From assembly GCA_020912385.1 (NCBI GenBank), contig CP087214.1, positions 1,488,001-1,552,000 on the forward strand: DNA of 64,000 bases, written 5' to 3'. The position numbers and the translations under genes were made by a program. The notes below the pieces were generated by a model. It saw nothing but the letters and a program-made list of their open reading frames with translations, did no database searches and was not told the origin of the DNA. This document shows, piece after piece, positions 1 to 11,811 of this stretch (the first letter of the stretch is position 1; each line of letters opens with the position of its first letter). This DNA comes from Neofusicoccum parvum. Taxonomy: Eukaryota > Ascomycota > Dothideomycetes > Botryosphaeriales > Botryosphaeriaceae.

Positions 1-708
1 AAGGGTTGGAGAGAACCTCCTTAGATAATGACAAACGTCCGTTCATCTACAACGATGGAAGAGCAAGCGAAGCTGCGTCATTTTACAACACACCCAGCAG
101 CCTTGGGGATTCTTCGGGGAATGAAGGTTCACCTGGACATCACGACAAAGTCCGCAAAGATGCTGTCTTCTTTGGACCTCTCAATGACGGGCACATCTTC
201 GGCACTCTCCTTGACACAGGCGCTGAATGCAACTTCATCTCAAAACGTAAGGCAGACAAGCTCGGAGCCAGAGTCCTGCGCTATCAGGGACCAGACATCA
301 AAGTCGGTAATGGCAATATCCTGAGGCCCGAAGGCATTCTCAGCAGCTGTTGGCGGTTCAATGACAAGTCAAGGACGTACATGGATCAGTTCGTCATCAT
401 GCCGGACCTTCCTGCCGACGTTGTGATCGGAAGGCAAGCTATATTTGATAGATCGTTCCTGTTGGCCAACGAGGAGCTTCTCATTCTTGGTTTGAAGGCT
501 ATCACTAAACGTACGTCACACCACGAGCTTAAGCCTTCCAGATATCTTAAGAATACCAGCTAATCAGAAAGTAGCTGAACGCGTGGCCCAAGAAGAGGCT
601 GCAATCAGAAAGGCCGAGCAGAACCTCAAACAAGAGGTACAGGAGAGGGATGCTATGCGGTCAAACCTCAAGAAGGAACGGGAGGAAAGGCAGGCAAAGC
701 ATCGGTAG
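1..708 (+). CDS. Retropepsin-like aspartic protease domain protein, 5' partial
   Basis: The reading frame is already open at the window edge and has no in-frame ATG before the protease domain, so the 5' end is missing. Exons are 1-510 and 575-708. The intron (511-574) starts GTACGT, has a CTAAT branch point and ends TAG; splicing keeps the frame and adds about 43 codons. The protein carries the retropepsin signature LLDTGAECNFIS, a flap-like stretch KVGNGN and the hydrophobic-Gly motif DVVIGR. These are the landmarks of a single-lobe aspartyl protease that acts as a dimer. The second exon encodes a Glu/Lys/Arg-rich helix, probably coiled coil. No reverse transcriptase or integrase follows, which suggests a domesticated stand-alone retropepsin-like gene rather than an active element, though upstream sequence is unseen. 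Activity is inferred from the DTG only. Confidence 0.72.
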
Positions 709-2480
709 GAGAAGGTCCTCGATATGCCGGCTTTCGTTATTTCTCTTCTTCTTCCGACTCATTTGCCCCTTGTTTCTCCTCCGATAGATATCTTATTCTT
801 TCCCTTCTTTGTTTAAATTCGGCTTCGCTTCTACTCCTGTCTTCTACATGCGTTTTTCTTTTCCAGGATATGCATCTTTTCGTTCGTCTATAGTCTCTTC
901 TACGTTCCTTTGCCAACAGAATATCTGGAGGTTTGAATGCGGCTGTTTATGATATCAATTGCTCAATGCTGAGGGAGGGAATCCCATTGAAGTAGCACAC
1001 CGGCCTGCTTCTCGAAAGACGAAACCAATATCACTTTGGCACCATCAAATGGCAGATCGAATATGGAGTTGTGATCAGGACCTTACCGAACTCTTCAGTC
1101 AGGTGGATCTCAGGGGCACCACATACACGTACCCCACCCAAGCCCGCACGCTCCCTTACCTCCCTCACCTCTCCACGTGAGAACGCGTAACCCCCAACGC
1201 CCATCCGCTCGGCGAGTCTCTCCCGCGATTCATGCGAACACGAGCCATCAGTACAAATGCTGATCACGTCCCGCCTCCCTACAATTCACCAACAGAGCAC
1301 CAGGCTGAAACATCGGAGAAAAAGAAAAAGCACTCTCACTGCCTGCCTTACCACCTGACCGGGGCAGATAGACAGAGAGAAAGAGAGAGAAAGGGCAGCT
1401 TGCAGAACGCCCTCTGCCTAGTGCCGGCCATTACCAATTAAGCTGCATGTCCCGAGCGAAGCCAAGCCTGCAGCTGCACGCACGCACGCACGCACGCATG
1501 CACGCATGCAGTGCCTGCCAGCCGGCCGTTGTCCCAACAACAACAACAGCGGAGATAAGCAAGCAGAGAGAAAGCGGGACGACGAACGCGCACGCGCGTG
1601 CGGGCAAAGCACGCTCGGGGCACGCAAGTGGGTCACTTTTCTGTTGGTGTGTGAGTGTGGCTTTCGAGCCCTTGGGGGGGGGGGCCGGCCGTGGGTCACC
1701 GGGGGAGAGGGACGTGGGTGGAGAGCGAAGATAAAAAGCACGTCCCTGGAGGACCGACGCACGTCCAACGGGTCCAGTGGCGCAGTGCAGCGCGGCGAGC
1801 GGGCGGCCGGGCCTGCTCTGTTTGCCGTGCTGTCCGTGCTGTGGCGAGTCCTTTTTCGAGGTAAAACAAAAGTGCGTTGGCTGGTGACGTCGGCAGCGGG
1901 CCGGGACGGAGTGAAGCCCTTCGGGGAGCAAGGTAAGGGGGAAGGGGAGAGAGAGAGGCCCGAGTCGAGTCAAGCGAGCGGGCGGACCGGATGGACGGAG
2001 GGAAAAGATGCCATCCGAGTTCCGGATAACGCTGGTAGGACTCGGTGAATAATGCTTGCATTTTTCCAGACGTCGGAGTAATACACCCCGGTTACTCCGC
2101 TGGCAGGATGGCATCTCTCTTGCGTCAGCTAATTTTAGAGAGGGTTGGAAGAGAGAGACAGGGCTTGGTCCCTTCCTTGTCATGTAGAGTGTTTATGACG
2201 ACTAGGCGGAAAATTGTGCAATTGGTTGGAAAACTCAAGGTCAAGACGGAAATCTTCTCTATTCTATCTTTTTCTCTCTCGTCACCGCTTGCTACGCCGT
2301 CTATCGTGGGTATCGTCAACTCTTTCGGACGGTTCCTGCCGTGCTCTCCACACGAAATCGAAGAAAACATTAAGAGATAAGAAGTAAAACAAGAAGAACA
2401 GAAGCTGGTAAATGGGCAATTGCAACATGAAAAGACGAATAAGAACAATCAGCTGCCTCTTAGGAAAACTTAAACCAATA
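709..2480. other. Intergenic region, no convincing gene
   Basis: Pyrimidine-rich sequence follows the retropepsin-like gene (about 720-930). GC-rich sequence with simple repeats follows, including a run of 11 G at 1674-1684. A minus-strand open stretch near 1031-1267 has a weak RNase H-like look and is discussed under findings. Other open frames here are low-complexity and lack splice continuity. Confidence 0.5.
1475..1510. repeat. ACGC tetranucleotide microsatellite
   Basis: A run of ACGC/ATGC units begins in the sequence TGCACGCACGCACGCACGCA and degenerates at its 3' end into ATGC units. It lies in noncoding sequence. Confidence 0.85.
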
Positions 2481-4682
2481 CTACCGCAAGACTATCCGCT
2501 CATCTTGGATTCTACTTGCAACCTCGAACTTCCCCGGCTGATGCTCTCCCAATCGCGTCAATGATCTATGCAAACCATTCGAGTGGTGGCCGTCCGGGGC
2601 CATCGATCCCCTTGCACATACAGCAGCGAAGTCGAGCGTCGGATATCCGCAGCGCTGGGGCCGGCGCTCACAGATGCGTACCGTGACGGCGATGGTGGAG
2701 GCGCTAAGCAGCAAAAGCGTGCATGCAAAAGCGACGAATAGCCAACGCGATACCTGGCCAGCAACTACCTGATGTGACATGATGGAGATGGACATGTTCG
2801 TGTACATGTCATCGTCCAGTCCCGCTCGTGGTTCTTTGAGCTCCCAGATGGGCGGTCCTGGCGCGAAGTAGTTGGCTTGGAAGTAGTCTAACGGAACGGA
2901 CATGGCTTTGCGAATGGCCTTTAGGGAGAGCTTCTTCGCAACTTCGCTGTCGTTGATGGGAAGGGCGGTGACGGCGTAAATAGCTAAAGCTGAGTTGTCT
3001 CCTTTCACGTTACTGCTAGTATTGAATCCGGGAACAACCGAGGATAGTGCGAGCATGTAGCCTTCCAGGGCAATCGGAAACTTCGTTGGCTCCGAGAGGT
3101 CGGTGACGGAGAGGATTGAAAAGTTGGTTCGCGAGAAGTTGACGGTGGCAAATCGTCGGTAAATGAACATCGAGGTCGCGAGCTCCAGCTCATCAGTCCA
3201 ACCTGTGGTGTTTAGGCAGCTGCTATTCTGCTGCAGGGAAAGTGGACAGTAAGATGAACCTGTCATTGACGTTAGCATAGGCGTGAGTAGGGAAACCGAG
3301 CTGGCTCTCACCAAACAAAAGCTCCTGATCTGAACCTTGGGCGGAACACCAGTATGCAGCAGCACTTGCGCTTCCAATAAGGTGGCAGTTGCCATCATCG
3401 TGAAGTGTCTTGAGGTCATGCACTTTGCCGTACTCGATGTGGTATCCCTTCACTTTGGGGACAACATATGCCGACGAATCCGGATAGCTTTCAAGGTCGT
3501 CTGATTGAGGAGATACCGAGTTGAAGCCACCAGCCATGAAGTAGGATTCATCGCAAGGCACCCATGCTGAGGAGTTGCTGGAAGCTGTGCACTGGCCTGT
3601 TCCCGGACCGAGGGGTTCAAGTGACTGAACCTCCCGATCTGACCAAATGGGATTGCCCATTTGTACCAACAGAGCTGTGGTTGACACTGCCGTAAGCTGT
3701 GAAATGTAGGAAGAGTTGAAATCCGAAAGCCCAGCAGCCACTGGATAAGTCTTTTCAGGGAAAAACACCAGCTCGATATTGATATCACCTAGTGAGACTC
3801 GTTAGTATCGGTTTAATCTAGAATCGCGAGTAATGCTTACCCATGAGGATTATACCCGGGAGAGGGATTGAGAAAATAACCAGCAACCTGCGAAGAAAGT
3901 TCGTGTCAGCTCTTGAAGGTCAATGACATCAGTGAGAGAATTTACCGAAAAGCACTTGAGTACTTTTGCTTCCAATCCGCCGTGGCCAGCAGGCGTAACA
4001 GGCCCCATACTCCCGTGCCAGAATCGAGGCCGACGAAGTGCAGCAGGCCGACGCCGCCAGGCCTTGATGCTAGCGCCCATTGCAAGTCCTCGACCACGAC
4101 CACGACCAGCGCCGCCAGGATAACGGCACAAAGTTCAGTCAGAATGCGGAGAAGCAGAATGGCATTGCTCGACGATGTGGTAAAGATTTTTCCCTTCATC
4201 AAAGACTTGGCGGAGCCGGTCGAGTACAGGGCGGTCAATGTGACCATGATAATGGCAAAGAGCAAGAGTAGGAGGGTCCATATTCCAAAGCGGCTGCTTT
4301 CTTCGATCTTCTTGCTGTATCGACGGGAGCGACTCCGGCGCAGTGGGCGTTCGTCGCCAAGTTCGGATGGTTCTGGGTTGTCCCTGTTGGCGGTCGAGTA
4401 AGGGCTCGGTGGAGGATAGAGAAAGCTGTGGTCGGGAGCTGGAGAGTCCTCGGCCGGGACGCGTTTAGACCACTCGCTCAAGTCGATGGTCTCGAGCTGT
4501 GGTGGCCTGAGGGCTTCTTCGCTACTCTTCATCGGTACGTGGGACCTGCTGAGTCGATCCATGTGGTATACATGAAGAGCATCTGCGCCCTGCGTCTGCC
4601 CTAGAAAGTGCATGTACAAGCGGTCGTTTGCTGAGGCGTCGAAGATATCCTCCGCCCCAGATGTGCCCCATCTTTTTGTCAT
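2481..4682 (-). CDS. Fungal four-TM membrane protein, unknown function
   Basis: Exons are 4682-3946, 3887-3841, 3788-3312 and 3259-2481, giving 679 aa. All three introns (58, 52 and 52 nt) have GT...AG ends and keep frame. The N-terminal ~130 residues are polar, ending in an Arg/Ser-rich patch. Hydrophobic segments follow: FGIWTLLLLLFAIIMVTL, then a long segment ending VVVVVEDLQWALASR, then LLVIFSIPLPGIILMG encoded partly by a 47-nt exon. A large domain with many N-x-S/T sites and Cys residues comes next, probably extracytoplasmic. The last membrane segment is WLFVAFACTLLLLSAS, with a short tail. This two-end membrane layout around a glycosylated ectodomain, with an EDLQWALASR-type motif, recurs in uncharacterised Pezizomycotina proteins as I recall them. 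Function is unknown; transporter or sensor cannot be told apart. The start is the first ATG of the frame. Confidence 0.8.
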
Positions 4683-7017
4683 GTTCGAATATTGCTGGCA
4701 ACCTGTCGTTTCACAATACGAGGCGCAGCGGAGAGACAGGGAGCCTCAATTGTCGCTTGGCGAGTCATACAAAATATAAGGGAGCACAGGAGAGAAAAGC
4801 GAGTCATGTGGGGCTCGACGACTTTGGAGATTGACAGCAATAGATATATAGAGCGGACGCCGAATAAGCTGACGGCTGCTGCGTCGCGGGCGGCGGACAC
4901 AGGCTGCACGCTCAGCAGACGGCGGTCGTATAAGCTCACCTCTGCAAATTGCAGAACGCCTCAATCAGCCGCTCGAGCCCGGACGCATCAACATGCCAAG
5001 CGCCGGGACGGCCACCGCCCGAGCTGGCCCAGAGGCGCGGTTGGCAACGTGTTGAGGGCGATCGCATCTATACTCGTCTGGCCCTGCAATTAGTAGGAGC
5101 GGTCGGTTGGAATGCGGTGGCTCGGGCGTCTTTTCGAGAACGTCTCAGGAAGGCCACACTCGCACCAAGACGGATAAAAGGCGTACGTAGCCCGCCCCGC
5201 GCCGCTCCCTTCTTCATTGCCAGTCAGACGAGCAGTGGAGCCGCCGGAGCCCAATCGCAGGGCAGCAGATGAGAAGCGACCGGCGGCTGCCGGGAGTCCC
5301 AAGGGCTGCATCCGACAACATAGGGCCGAGCTGTGTCGGTGAACGGGCGGGTGGCTTTCCAGGGCCGGGTGCTGCGAGGCTGGGCGCAGGCCGTCAGACG
5401 AGGCTCGAAGGCGGGCGGAGCGATTGAAGATGCAGAGTTGTTGCGAGAGAGAAGACGGTGTGCGGTCAGCGTCCCCGCCGCGCTCCCGCGCAACCAACAC
5501 GCTAGTGAAGCGAGCAGCTGACGTCACCCGCTGGCATGAGTGTACTTGCAGCTACATGCAGTGCTACCATAGCATTCGTTACACGTCTGGGGAAAATGCA
5601 ACACCCAGTCACTGGGAAACTCGGAGTCTTATTCTCCACTGCAAATCACAGCAAAGTCCGACCACTACCTCTCTTCCTTCGTGCTACGGAATCCGGACCG
5701 TTGAACTTTATTCGCTTTTTTTTTTTTTCATTTTTAGCTTTATAGCATCTCATTACAAATTTCATTCCTTATACAGTCTTTTATTCGACCGGAAGGTGCC
5801 ACTCGAGGAACCAAAGCTTACAGGCTCAGCCAGAGGCGGCTGCGCCCGCTTGAGTTCAGCCCGCTACAAACAGCCCTACTTCTCTTGGCACAGAATTCGG
5901 CCTCGTTCTAGAACTCCAGCAGTCACGGTATTGGCCAGGATCACGGTCAAATCAGGAACTGTTGCTGTTCGCGCTATGTGTCCGTTCTCGGTTCAGGCTA
6001 TGCATGTGCGGTGAGTATGCGATTGAGGCGAGCCCGCATCTCGCTGTTTACAACATCAGTTGCTGGCTTGGACTATGCATGATATCAGTGTAATTCCGCA
6101 TGCAGCTCCAGGTGACTCGAGGATTGACGGGAATAGTGTGCGTCTCAGACCCTTTGATGACGGACGCCTCAAACAAGTCTACTCTAAGGAGACGTCAAAA
6201 TTAGCGAGTTGTGACATAACAGCCAGATCATTTACTTCTACTGTCTGTTCCAAGATGCGTACGGATTCAAAGCTTCTCAGGGCCATGTCTCGTGAAGTCG
6301 CTCGTCGAAACTACAGGTTAGCTTGACGAAACTTATAGCCACATGTTCCAGTATGAAGTGCTGGCATGCAATCTTCTACTTCTTCTGAAGCTGACATCAT
6401 GCATTCGTAGCTGCACACATGTAAATGCACAGGGAGAGGTCGACCTATGTGGCCGTTCAGTGTTAAAAAAAAAAATTATGAACAACTTCCGTAGTCACGT
6501 TATGAGATCACGTTTGATATATCCACCCGCCTTTCCTGACCTTAAGGACCAAGTAAAAAATTGCTATTGAAGACTCCTTGGGCCTGCAACACATCTTCTA
6601 AACCCTCTCCTACAAACACGCCCTCGGGCACTCCCATCACAGCACCACTCCAACAGACCCGCAGCTCAGCGCCCAACATCAAACTTTCCCACCCATACCC
6701 CTGAACCCTCCACCCCTCAACGCCGCCAAACCTTCCCACACCGGCGGCCAGAGCACCTCCATCCACGCCCCTCCCCTCCCTAGCGCGAACCTTCCGCTCC
6801 ACCGGAGCCCCCCAACTGCCGTCGGTACCAGCGTCTCCCACCGGCCAGCCCCGCGGCGCCGGCAGCAACCCAACATCAAAACCTTCCAGCCAGCGCGTTA
6901 CGCTGTCACAGGGGCCCCCAACTGCCCTCACGCCAACGGTGGTGGCCCGCCCGTCGACTCCGCAGCGACGACGGCAGATGCAAGACGATCGCCGCGGGGA
7001 GGTCTGTAGCAGTATGT

Positions 7018-7054
<37 letters not shown>

Positions 7055-8566
7055 ACCGCGGGATGGTGGGGCTTGGGGTGGATGGAGAACGGAAACAAGA
7101 CGGAGTGGGATCGGAAGGGAGCTGCGGGATCCGAGCTTGATCCCTGGTGAAAGGGGCGGCGGTGCGGCGGCGGCGGTGGGGCGGAGCGGTGGCTCAGCTC
7201 CTTGTTGTCTTCTGTGGAGGTGAGAGGGGGTGCATTTCCCGACGGTTCTACGGTCTGTGAGTTTCGAGAGCTTAGTGTCCTTGCGCGGGCTGGTGGTGCT
7301 CTCTCTCCCCTGCCGATTGTCTTTTGTGGTTTCTACGGGATTTCTTGGCATCGCTGGTTGGGCAGCACGTTGCGCAGTAGTTTGCAGACGGGTCTTCATG
7401 CCGGCATCGGGTCCCGGTGAATGGAAGGTTTACTTAGCTCTGCGTCATTCAAGGCGGTGACGTGATAGTAGGGCGAAAGTATGCGAATACTTGCCTGTTA
7501 GAGATCTTTCTCTTTCCGTTCTCGGCCTCAAGGACCGGTCTCCTCCCTCTACTTTGCTTTTTCTGGTCCTGTGCGGCAGCTGTCTGGCCCTTTGCTGTCG
7601 GGTAATTTTTGATGACTGTTCACAAGCTTATCCGATTTGCACCTCCCCTGCTGCGCGACAAACCGGTCGTACCATCGCCAAGTCAAATGACTTTTAGACT
7701 TTTCTTTTCCTTTGCCAGCCACGCGTTGGCCGCGACAGCGGCAGCACTGCGCGTCGGAACTTCCGGTCGGTGCATTGCGCTTCAAGGACCGATCAAGACA
7801 GGCCGAAACCGGGGGTTATATGACGTATCCGATTCTTTTTCTATTCCTGTCTATCGAGAGACATGAATCGTGCTACCTGCGGACACCTCCAAGCCCCAAA
7901 CCCTCCGGGCACGCTGATAAACCGTCGTGATAGAAAAGAATCCAAAAGCCTAAAGCGGGTACAGTCGGGTCAGCCGTCGCTGGGTCGGGGTGCGCAACAT
8001 TCTGCCTCACGCCGCGCCACCACGTGCGCCTATCCGCGCACTTCCGCCGCAGGGGGTGGGGTAACCCTGAATCCCACGTGCGTGCGGCCATGGTGCATGA
8101 GTGGCATGACGGCGGGAATGGAGCGGACATTGAAGATACGTGCTTGGATTCCAAAAGGCCGACCCTCTCCCGGTGCAGCAACCCCCAAACTAGCTCTGTA
8201 GAGAAAAAGAAACATGGCGTGGTATCTGAAAGCCTCCAAAATGCAGCAAAGTAGACGATGGCGGTAGTTAAAGGACATAAGGAATGGGGGTAGAGCGTCA
8301 AATCGAAAAGAGACATCGCCGGGTCCGTGCAGTCTCGACAAGAGAAAGGAGGCTGAAAAGCGCGCCCGTTGCACGCGAGTGTTTCCAAAAGAACATGGCC
8401 AACTCATAGCGAACCCAAGAGCGTCATCTTGCGTCGTTTTTCCCAAGCGATCAAGCGCCGTTCATTCGTGTCGTCCGTCCGTCCGGCCGTCCGTCCGGGC
8501 GTCGTGGTATCTCTATGCCCACATATCAAATAAAGTCACAGCGGCGCCTCCAGCAAGGCGTCCAGA
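4683..8566. other. Long intergenic region, no convincing gene
   Basis: About 3.9 kb lies upstream of the membrane-protein gene. It holds GC-rich patches (4900-5530, 6590-7200), AT-rich stretches with T and A runs (near 5710 and 6465) and an AGC microsatellite. A minus-strand frame across 6542-7399 is long only because the sequence is biased (11 consecutive Cys codons from the repeat), so I do not call it. Confidence 0.5.
7018..7053. repeat. AGC trinucleotide repeat, 12 units
   Basis: Twelve uninterrupted AGC units lie in noncoding sequence. In other frames they would encode poly-Ser, Gln or Ala, or Cys on the minus strand, but no supported gene crosses them. Confidence 0.9.
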
Positions 8567-9069
8567 TTAAACGTCCTCCTTCTCGCTGCCGCTCTTCTCG
8601 TCGATGCTGGTGCTGCGGGGGCGGCGCCTGAAGACGGCGTCCTGCTCGCTCATGCGCCGGGAGAGCGCGCGGTCGAGCTTGGCGCCCAGGGCCAGCTTGC
8701 TGAGGTTGTCGATCTTGTCGGGCGAGGCGACGTAGCGCTGCGACGTGAGGCGCTTGTCCTCAAGGCGGTCGAGGCCGGCGTTCCATGCCTTGATCTCGGC
8801 CGCGCGAGGGTCGATTGAGGAGGTGGTCGAGGGGGCGATGGAGGGCGTCAGGGTGGGGGCGTTGGAGTACGTCGACAGACGCGCCGAGTTGCGAGCAGCG
8901 CTGGACTGCATGGTGTGTCAGTGGGGAGTCGGGAGGGAGGCGGGCTAGAGGGCGTTGGTGGGACGGGCGGTAGATGAAGTAGTGCAGATACGAGTAACTT
9001 TCTGGAGAACATGGGTGTGGGGCGGCTTACGTTCAGCATTGGCCGCGAGGACTCGAGAGAGTTAGGCAT
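8567..9069 (-). CDS. Small conserved fungal protein, unknown function (125 aa)
   Basis: The exons are 9069-9031 and 8905-8567. The first encodes only 13 residues (MPNSLESSRPMLN), and a 125-nt intron beginning GTAAGC and ending ATGCAG falls between codons. An ATG inside the intron end could give a 114-residue protein, but the spliced form has the better donor and a more natural N-terminus. The N-terminal half is Ser/Thr-rich and likely disordered. The middle is a charged helical stretch (AEIKAWNAGLDRLEDKRL) followed by ASPDKIDNLSKLALGAKLDR. The tail is Arg-rich then acidic (RRRPRST...EKSGSEKEDV). It resembles a short soluble protein found across filamentous ascomycetes, from memory, but I know no assigned role and see no catalytic motif. 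Confidence 0.75.
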
Positions 9070-11811
9070 TGCGAAGGATTCGGGTGCGTCACGACGGTGC
9101 GTCGGTCGGTGGTTCAGGCCGTTGGACTAGCGGAGGCGCTCGAGGCGGGCTGGACGTGGGCGCGGACGGGGGGGCGTGGTGCTGCGAGGCGGTTGCTCTG
9201 GTGTCGCGGAATGCTGCAGACAGAGATGGGAGCGCGGGAGGAGGCGGCGGTGCGGGAGCTGCGAAAGACAAAAGTCGGTCGCGAGGCAGGCCAGGATGTG
9301 GGCTCGCGGTGGTGCCGCAGGATCAGCTGTTTCGGGCTCGTCGTGCGTTTGGCGTTTCACGAGGCCGGGCGACCGCGAGCGGATCGGCAAGGGGGCAGAT
9401 CTGTGCTGGGCTGCGGCCGGGAAGAGTAGCAGTCTGAGACAGAGCGTTGCGCAGGCGCCGAGCAGCCGGAGGGCGTGCAACTGGGGACTTGGGGCTCCTG
9501 GGGCAGCGCTGGGAGCAGTGGAGAGGTGCGAGCTGAGCTGAGCTGGGCGGCGCGATCGGCTGCGGGAGGCCTCTGGGCCTCGAGCTGGCGGCGGCGGCGG
9601 CGCAGGTCGAGCCCACAGGCCCACCAATGCCGGCGGCTGGCCACGCCCTCCTTGCGTGAAGAGGCGCGCCCACCGCTCAGGGACGCTGCCGCCCGCCCGC
9701 TGATTTGTCGCGCGCAATCGGTGGCCCTGCGGGCACGTGGCTCTGACACGAGTGACCCTGGCCCGCACTGGCGATGGATGCAGCCCGCGAACGCACTCGG
9801 CGGCCCAGAGCCCAGAGCGTGCAGCGCGCAAAACCAGCGCAACTGCCGGCGCGCAAATGCCCTGGCCCCGTCCGCCGCCAGCGCGTGCAATTTCGCGGGC
9901 TGCAGCTAGCAGCGCGGCTAGGCGCTCGCGCTCCACGCGCTGTCCGCCACGCCTGCGCGCGCGCGCTCGCTCTGCCTGCGACCGCCATGGCGATCCGCGT
10001 GCTGGCCGCGCGATAGATCTGCGCCCGCAACCGCTACTTTCCGTCGCGAGCCTCTTTTCTCAGTCAAAGCGCCGCAACCGACGGCCGATCGTGCCCACCA
10101 CGCGCCCGCCCAGCCCACGCGCGCCCCGCCCCACCGCCCAGCGATGACTGCGGCGCCCGCTCGGCCATTCCTGCGAGTTTCAAGCGACGCAAACGACTCT
10201 CCCAGCTGCCCAGCCGGCAGGGCCGCCAGCCGGTGGACGCGCCACCTCGTATTGGCAGAGTAACGCCGCCCTAAACACGCCGGCCACGCTTCGCCTGCCT
10301 GGCTGCTCGGCTGCTGCGTTATTGCGAGTTACGACGGAGGGCTATATCTCCTGCAATAGACTTAAGCTTTGCGATTGAGTGCTACAAGCAGATAACCGCT
10401 GCAATCCTGGCCGCTTCAGCCCAACTACAGAACTCTACTTTTGTGACCCCGCCTCTTAGCGCGCTATCCACCGTGTCTCCCCAGTTTGGCGGTGAGGATG
10501 CAAATGGTCGTATGGCGGGTTATGCCTTGGGTCGAAATGCGGGGGACTGGCGCTTTGGAGACCATCTCCGCGTCAGATTACTCTGAGTGATTCGCGCCAC
10601 GAGGCTGCCCGAATGACCTTGCCTTAGCACACACGAACTAGTTCGAGAAAAGCGCCGTGCTGTCGAGTCAGTAACGATAAACTGTATACTTGCAACATTT
10701 AGTTGTGGAGCCTTCGTTTGAGCTCAAGACGTCGATAGTGGGCTTTGGTGCTATCTACTCACTCGTGCTGTGCACTGCATCTTGTGAAGTCGTGGCATAC
10801 TGGCCAAGTCGCCTTCCTCAGCAGTTCCTACACTATAACAGCTATCCTATATTGAGTCCGCAGGGAGCAAGGAACCGTTGTGTAGAGGACTCTCTGCGTT
10901 CTCATTGGACAGTGTTGTGGCCAGGAAATACCCCTGACAATGGTCAAGCACATGGGTTGGTATCTTGCACATTGCGCTTTTGTATCTGAATAAACACTCC
11001 AGCTTCCCGCCTTTGTCAGTGTATACTGGGAGCGGTTGTTTAAGAGAGAAACTGAGCCGCATGGTTTAAAAAAGGAGCACGTATCTGGATCCAAGCATTC
11101 ACTGCCTCATCTAATCCTCAGCTGGGAGACAGCTTCCTATCTTCACTTGCGGTGCTTCTCTGCGAAGTCAGACTATGAAGCATTGCAACAAGGACATGGC
11201 TTCACATAGGGACAGTTGAAGCATCTATCCGGGTGCAATTGTGCAACGAGGAAAAACGCCAAATCCGCCCGAACAAATGCTTCAAATACCCACGCAAAAC
11301 CTCCTAAACTGACATCGTAGTCGGCCTTCACCAACTGTTGACATTTATGATGTTCATATTCCATACAATCAGATACTGAAACCTAAGAGTAGTCTAGAGC
11401 CTAGACTGGACCCACGCGGTGGAGTGCCTGAGGTTCATCTGAGCCACCAGAGAAATATGTTGACTTCCAGATACTACATGACCGGACTCGTCCTATTGCA
11501 TAAAAAGTACTTTAGGATACTTTCGTCGGGCAACCAGGGGTCCTGTATTCCTATGTTCCCTCTATGGCATGAGATATCTGTATGTGGTAGGGTTGATGCT
11601 GAGGAAAATATGGTGGCTGTTGGTAGCAACCACTCCCTCTGATTTCGTGCCTGGTAACCGGGCTCCTTACTTCCGCGAACTTCTTCGAGTGACTGCCATA
11701 GATATGCGAAGTCAACACGTGCAGAGTTGCCTTCCTTCCTCATCCGGTTGTGCGCCCTTCAAAAACAACGATCCTCGCGACATCCTTAGCCCTTCCGCAA
11801 CATCCACAACC
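9070..11811. other. Divergent intergenic region, no convincing gene
   Basis: About 2.7 kb separates two genes transcribed outward. The part from 9070 to 10300 is strongly GC-rich, consistent with the promoter and 5' leader of the minus-strand gene. The part from 10320 to 11800 is nearer balanced composition. A perfect 7-bp inverted repeat, AGTCTAG-agc-CTAGACT, lies at 11391-11407. No spliced or single-exon gene could be supported. Confidence 0.45.

Noticed and set aside
7018..7053. Repeat array resembling CRISPR
   Set aside because: It is a simple trinucleotide repeat without spacers, in a eukaryotic genome.
6542..7399. 285-codon minus-strand frame with poly-Cys
   Set aside because: The Cys run is the AGC microsatellite read backwards, and the Gly/Val/Trp-rich remainder reflects a C-rich plus strand.
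9127..9936. 269-codon minus-strand frame upstream of the 125-aa protein gene
   Set aside because: Arg/Ala/Pro-rich translation of a GC-rich promoter region with equally long frames on the other strand.
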